This document shows, piece after piece, positions 59,416-64,000 of a stretch of DNA of 64,000 bases. The stretch covers positions 39,092,440 to 39,156,439 of the forward strand of contig OX485807.1 of assembly GCA_950295325.1 (NCBI GenBank), in the 5' to 3' direction. The notes beneath the pieces are model-generated. The model did no database searches. It saw only the letters and a list, made by a program, of their open reading frames with translations, and was not told the origin of the DNA. Made by a program: the position numbers and the translations under genes. Position 1 is the stretch's first letter, and every line of letters starts with the position of its first letter. This DNA is from Polytrichum commune. Taxonomy: Eukaryota > Streptophyta > Polytrichopsida > Polytrichales > Polytrichaceae.

Positions 59416-59418
<3 letters not shown>

Positions 59419-59571
59419 CTGTTTTTACCTTGCCATACATAAATTACTGAGCTCAATAAATATAATCTTTGAAGGGTAAGTACCTTAGGGTTAGAAGAGC
59501 TCTACCTAACTATTGTCCGCCATAGATTTTGCTCATTGCATCTACGGACAAGGTTGAAAACCTACTCTTAT

Positions 59572-60380
59572 AATAAGAGCAAGGGCTTGAGAAAGTACCC
59601 TTTCACTCAAAGGTTAAACTGCACTAGGCATTTATCTTTGGTAAACTTTGTGATTAGGGTAGAGGAAGTTAACTAGTGGGTGATTTAGGCTAAGTGCTTC
59701 AATCTGGCCCCACAAGAAACTTCAATGGCAAAGGAACAGGTAAAATATTCTTTTTTGGAGTATGTGGTAATGCAAAATCAATAGGTGTATTGTTGTATGA
59801 TTGTGTGACATAGATAACAACTGGGTTATGTTGTTATTCACCTCGTGTACGTGACTAATCCTCATTTCTTGTTGGTTGGTTGCATGGGCACAGGTGAGGC
59901 AGACCCTTCACAATTTTGAACGACATCCCTGGGTTTTGCTTATCTTTTTGGGTTCATACACGTAGTGCTCATATATTGTATGTATTCCATGATAAAGAAA
60001 GTGAATACTTACACATATATTGATTATTGGGTTATATTTTGAAGTGCATTTGATGACAAAGGTTCTTTCAAGTTTTTGACTATAAGTTGTTTAGTACATA
60101 CAAGGTTATTTCAAACAATGCAAGGGGTGTAGAGTTAGGTGAGTATGGGATGCATACAATAGATGGTGCTAACCCATGTTTACACCATATGATAGAGTTA
60201 CTAAGACATGCATGGTATTGAAATGAGGAGGGATCCCACCCACCCACCCGGGTTTTTTTTGTTAAAAGTACAAAGATATGTATATGAATGAAATGGCCTC
60301 TGTATGGAGGATGTTTTCTGAATATGACTATGCTTGAATATAAGCTTAGTTCTTACCAAGAAATGCCCAGCTCTCTCTCT
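59572..60380 (+). repeat. Long direct repeat R, copy 1
   Basis: Partner at about 62045-62875, about 2.46 kb downstream, same orientation. The strongest match is 59805-59920, including ATAACAACTGGGTTATGTTG, ACCTCGTGTACGTGACTAAT and GGTTGGTTGCATGGGCACAG. A CCCACCCACCC block and a GCTCTCTCTC block follow at matching spacing. It could be a dispersed element, a diverged LTR pair or a segmental tandem duplication. Confidence 0.75.
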
Positions 60381-60513
60381 CTCTCACACACACACACACA
60401 ATCCCATTGATGACCCATTTTGAACATTCCCAACATGAAACTCCAATAGCTCAATGTGATAATCTTAAAACATCACTCAAATAGGGCTAGCACAAGAATA
60501 TCGGCCCATCATA

Positions 60514-60650
60514 ACATTACTCAAATCCATAACAATGTTTTGTGGAATTGACAGTATTCCACATAATATAAATGTGGGGCATATATGGGAATGTTATGTG
60601 AAATACTGTCAGTCCCACGTAACATTGTTATGAATATGAATAATGCTACG
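60514..60650. mobile_element. Small foldback element
   Basis: CATAACAATGTTTTGTGGAA, then TTGACAGTATTCCACATAA, on the left is answered by TATGTGAAATACTGTCAGTC, then CCACGTAACATTGTTATG, on the right. Pairing is over about 40-60 bp with a loop of about 30. No TA or 3-bp duplication is clear. A MITE is most likely; a hairpin RNA precursor is possible but unsupported. Confidence 0.65.
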
Positions 60651-61715
60651 AATGTCAAAAACTCCTATTCTCAATAAATCGCCGGACTGACCTCCTATTC
60701 TGAACCTCTATATCATCCGCATTTTGATCATTTACGAGTATACACATCTCTCACTATGCCAACATGTTGGGCATCGTATGTGCTTCAAAAGCAAAGAATG
60801 GTACGAGACCGGCACACGCCCATGCAAAAGGGTCAAAAGCTGCTTCCCCTGCAAACACTTTCACTAGGTCTTCTCGAGGCTTCTCTTTGATGCAACCTTT
60901 AGTCAAATACATTGATATTATGCCACCCGTGTGCATTAGGCGCGGTTGCTCAATGGACACCCTATGCTACTACATGACATTCTACATATTGTGTACTTGG
61001 GAAGCAACGATGGCATCGTTTTGTTTTGGGGAGTTGAATAAGTGTGTGAGTCTCCTTCCCCCGGCCCACTCATGTTGCTCCAATAAGCAAAATCCCGAGT
61101 ATGATTGGTGGCCCGGGGGTGGGGGGCCGGTCGCTCTACCAACAACAAAAATAATAATATTGTGTGTGATTTAAATGATTGAGAACAAGAAGGAAGGAAG
61201 CAAGGGAACGAGCGTATCATGTGGCGGTCGAAGCCCTACGGAATCATGCATGATGACTTTCGGATCCTCCGATGCACGAGCGACACAATTCACCCCCCTT
61301 CCCTTGACCCACAATCAAATTTGATGGCGGGGTTGGTTTTTCAACACTCACATTGGCTTTCATTTCGTTGTGGTGTTTTGTTTTTATTTTTATGGCAACC
61401 CGACAAGACTTCGTCGTTGTGGCCAAGGGACCGCAAAACATGTCCGCATCGAGTTGCCTCCCGAATGCCCACTCGGTGAAGGTTTCGAGACAACTAACTA
61501 CCCAAGATCCTTTTGAAGCAAGAGGATATGCTTTCGTGCAACCATTGCCGGAGTTTCCTTTTCCCGTGTTTCCATTTCACTTTGCTACCTATGAAATCAA
61601 TCGACTCTTTCAAACCTACAATCAAACCGTTGTGCTAGGGTGCTATGTCACTAAAGTGTATTTAGTAAAATGTTCTACAAACAAACACTCTATTCACTCC
61701 AATTTCCTCTGGAGA
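60651..61715. other. Segment between the two R repeats, no supported gene
   Basis: Overlapping frames on both strands (60754-60960 minus, 68 codons; 60764-61174 plus, 136 codons; 61353-61820 plus) have no recognisable domains. The last depends on the CT microsatellite for its C-terminus. GC content is somewhat higher than in the flanks. Confidence 0.4.
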
Positions 61716-61719
61716 CCGG

Positions 61720-61721
<2 letters not shown>

Positions 61722-61782
<61 letters not shown>
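61722..61782. repeat. (CT)n microsatellite
   Basis: About 60 uninterrupted bases of CT repeat, the longest simple repeat in the window. Confidence 0.95.
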
Positions 61783-61784
<2 letters not shown>

Positions 61785-62044
61785 ATCTTGCTCTTGTTTA
61801 AAGCCATATATTTTGTTTAAGCTTGTATTCCTTTACTTTATACCTATCATGCACACATAAATAAAAAAGTAGTTACTGTATGGACTAAGTGTTCATAAGT
61901 ATAGATGAATGATACAAGGTGACTAGGGTTAAGGATGTAGAACACATCCCTAACACGTGGTAAAATTAGGGTTGTACAGAACTTACCTTGGGTAAGATCT
62001 CCAATATAAACCCGTAAACCCTAAAAGAGGCTCTTTTTTACCAT

Positions 62045-62875
62045 TCGCACAAGGGCTTGGTGAGGTAACTTGGAGCACACTTGCTGGGATACTAGATACG
62101 TGTGCTAAGTGAAGTAGAGGATACTTAGGCTATTCACAAAGGAGAGCATTCTACTTGTGGTGATACAATCATGGCTAAAGAACAGGTTTGAACACCCATT
62201 TGACATTTTGTAATGAGTGTTACTACTAGCAATACTAATATGCATGTAATGTAAGTTTGATGTGTGTGACATGGATAACAACTGGGTCCTGCTGTTATTT
62301 ACCTCGTGTACGTAACTAATCCTCAATTATTTGTTGGTTGGTTGCATGGGCACAGGTGAGGCAGGCCCTTCACACTTACAATACTACGAAGTATTGTGAA
62401 TATGACATTTTATGTATTCCTTTTGGTTGATACTACTAGGCATATCTCCTGGTATGTTTTCCATATATATAATAGTTAGGGTACATCCTTGTTGGAGCAA
62501 TGCATGAAGAGAGGTAATTAGATCTACAAAGGTATGATGGGGTCAGCCACAATTTGTTTTTGAGTACTTAGGAACTATGTATGAGTACTGAAACCCTAAG
62601 TATGATACAAATACTTATGAAAGTACAGTATATCGCATTATTACATGTTTGTATTGTTTACATACAATTAGACATGGGCGTTTACAAAGAGCATTGAACA
62701 TACTTAGCCTTAAAACGATATGATGAGAAGGTTTGATTTGAGGTAATGAGGGTTATGAAAAAGTTCCCACCCACCCACCCTTGCATTGCAATGAAGAAGA
62801 CATTGAAGGATTAGGCCTCTGAAAAGAGGAAGTTCAAGCTTTGCAAAAAGCGTTGAAAAGTCAGCTCTCTCTCCG
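62045..62875 (+). repeat. Long direct repeat R, copy 2
   Basis: Partner of 59572-60380. The core 62266-62375 includes ATAACAACTGGGTCCTGCTG, ACCTCGTGTACGTAACTAAT and GGTTGGTTGCATGGGCACAG. The CCCACCCACCC and CAGCTCTCTCTC blocks follow as in copy 1. Confidence 0.75.
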
Positions 62876-63568
62876 TGTGTTTATAGTAAACGTCACAATG
62901 CCAAATATTTGAGAGTATACCATATACATTGTCATTGCTTTTCGATTTATTCGATACATTTAGTTTCACGTATTCACATTGTGCCATGAACTTATTTGAG
63001 GTTACCTCATGCAGTGCGCGCTCAATAACAATCCGAAGGTTTACATTTGAAGTATTCATTCGAATTTTGCTAGGGAGCCAATTCAACATTGTACACCAAA
63101 CGAAGCAACGTAACAAACTGCCGCATCCGGTTAGTTGTTACGACCTACTCTCCACATCACCCAAACACAAAAAATAAACGACATACATACATACATCCAT
63201 CCAAACCTCTGAACGATGTTAATGGTGTCCCGGGATGAATTGGATTGCCCAACAACAACATGACATTTGATCGCATCCGAGACACGTAGACATGCACTTA
63301 GGTAATACTTAGGGTTTAGGTGCAAACATGAGGTAAGTTACTAACAACACAAAAGAAAAGGTATTCATACAAAACCTTCTACTAGTAAGCCCTAGTGAGT
63401 ACTTATTATATTAATGATAATGAAGAAGAAAAGGGGATGATTTATTAGCAGGCAATTTCCACATCGTGGAAAATGGGAGGAATATGTTGTGGAACAATCC
63501 TTGAAGCCTTTTTCTAACTCACCGAGGAAATTGTTTTTCTTTAAAGAAGGGGAGGATGGGGGAGGGTA
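62876..63568. other. Gene-free stretch
   Basis: A short CATA repeat lies near 63182. Frames of 60-100 codons on both strands are not recognised. Confidence 0.4.
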
Positions 63569-64000
63569 ATGCCTGTGGCCGCTGGGGACGGCACATCCGG
63601 GAATAGTCGAACATTTCAGGGGATCAGTACGCCAGGTCTAGATGTACCGAGGGGCTACATCCGGGGTCCAGCTGGTCCTCGATCTTGCGGTGGCGTAGAT
63701 CTCGGAGCCCCCCGTCTTTCTCTACTTGAAGCGTGCCCGCTGTCTGGCTCCGTGAGTCTGTGCGTTTCCCTCTCCACTCTCCTCGGTTGGCAATCTTCGC
63801 GTGAAGCTCCTCCGGCTTCGTTATCAACACCACCGCACACTTGCCCTTGCATTCTCCCCCTTTCTCAGGTGCTTTACACTTATCCTCGCACCCGTTCTTC
63901 TCGAAATTTGACATCCATTTATGTATCTGTTGGTGCTTTCTTGCGCATTCGCGGTGTGGTTTGTGCGTGCTTTGGTAAGGGGAGCCGCTTGTGAGAGAAG
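63569..64000. other. GC-rich sequence at the right edge, possible start of an unresolved gene or transposon
   Basis: Composition rises sharply in G and C to the right edge. A 141-codon frame on the + strand (63569-63994) and a 96-codon frame on the - strand (63624-63914) overlap. The minus frame has an ATG followed by a Lys/Cys-rich start (EDKCKAPEKGGECKGKC) and a charged body, more protein-like than the plus frame. I recognise neither. It could be a retrotransposon gag fragment, a gene exon cut by the window edge, or noise in GC-rich DNA. Confidence 0.3.

Noticed and set aside
60754-61174. 68-codon minus and 136-codon plus frames between the R repeats
   Set aside because: Opposed overlapping frames with no domain, no splice context and no conservation evidence.
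61353-61820. 155-codon frame
   Set aside because: The C-terminal part is a Ser-Leu repeat made by the CT microsatellite and the remainder is unrecognised.

Overview
This is nuclear DNA from a land plant. Two genes carry that call. One is a multi-exon gene with GT-AG introns encoding a secreted/ER LEA-repeat protein that ends in a TMEM205-like (DUF4149) membrane domain, an architecture known from Arabidopsis. The other is an intronless TOM9 gene (plant-type TOM22 of the mitochondrial import pore). Only these two genes can be supported in 64 kb. The rest is AT-rich and full of small non-autonomous transposons and microsatellites, which suggests a medium to large, transposon-rich genome. The sequence does not let me name the species; a bryophyte, lycophyte, fern or seed plant all remain possible.

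Layout. 1-2.2 kb: two tandem arrays (about 135 bp x3 and about 200 bp x6) around a cluster of ACGTG elements. 3.0-6.85 kb: the LEA/TMEM205-like gene, seven exons, 672 residues, reconstructed with consistent splice phases. 6.85-16 kb: AT-rich intergenic DNA with decayed MITEs. 16.0-16.5 kb: a GC-richer patch with about 14 GGGAAC/GTTCCC words. 16.6-17.25 kb: TOM9, whose leader and start region are tandemly duplicated, leaving a decoy ATG upstream. 17.25 kb to the end: no supportable gene.

The long distal part is a layered collection of short mobile elements. (A) PIF/Harbinger-like MITEs of about 500 bp, ends GGGCC...GGCCC with TTA target duplications, eight copies, two of them back to back sharing one TTA. 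(B) A MITE of about 220 bp with ends CACTAAAT...ATTTAGTG and long inverted arms; one copy carries a second nested MITE. (C) A related element of about 540 bp; one copy is split by a family A insertion. (D) An AGGTA-ended MITE of about 360 bp flanked by TA. There are also a pogo-like element, two further long-TIR elements, and a tRNA-derived SINE in four copies with recognisable A and B boxes. A duplicated segment about 2.46 kb apart lies at 59.6-62.9 kb, and a short organelle-like block at 53.9-54.2 kb may be a mitochondrial insertion.

The two genes have no evident functional link: one concerns desiccation/stress protection at a membrane, the other mitochondrial protein import. I found no CRISPR array, rRNA, convincing tRNA gene, intact transposase or new enzyme system. 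The most unusual content is the nested MITE architecture, the duplicated TOM9 leader, and the repeat array in front of the LEA gene. All reading was by eye; family assignments of the repeats are inferences from termini and target duplications.
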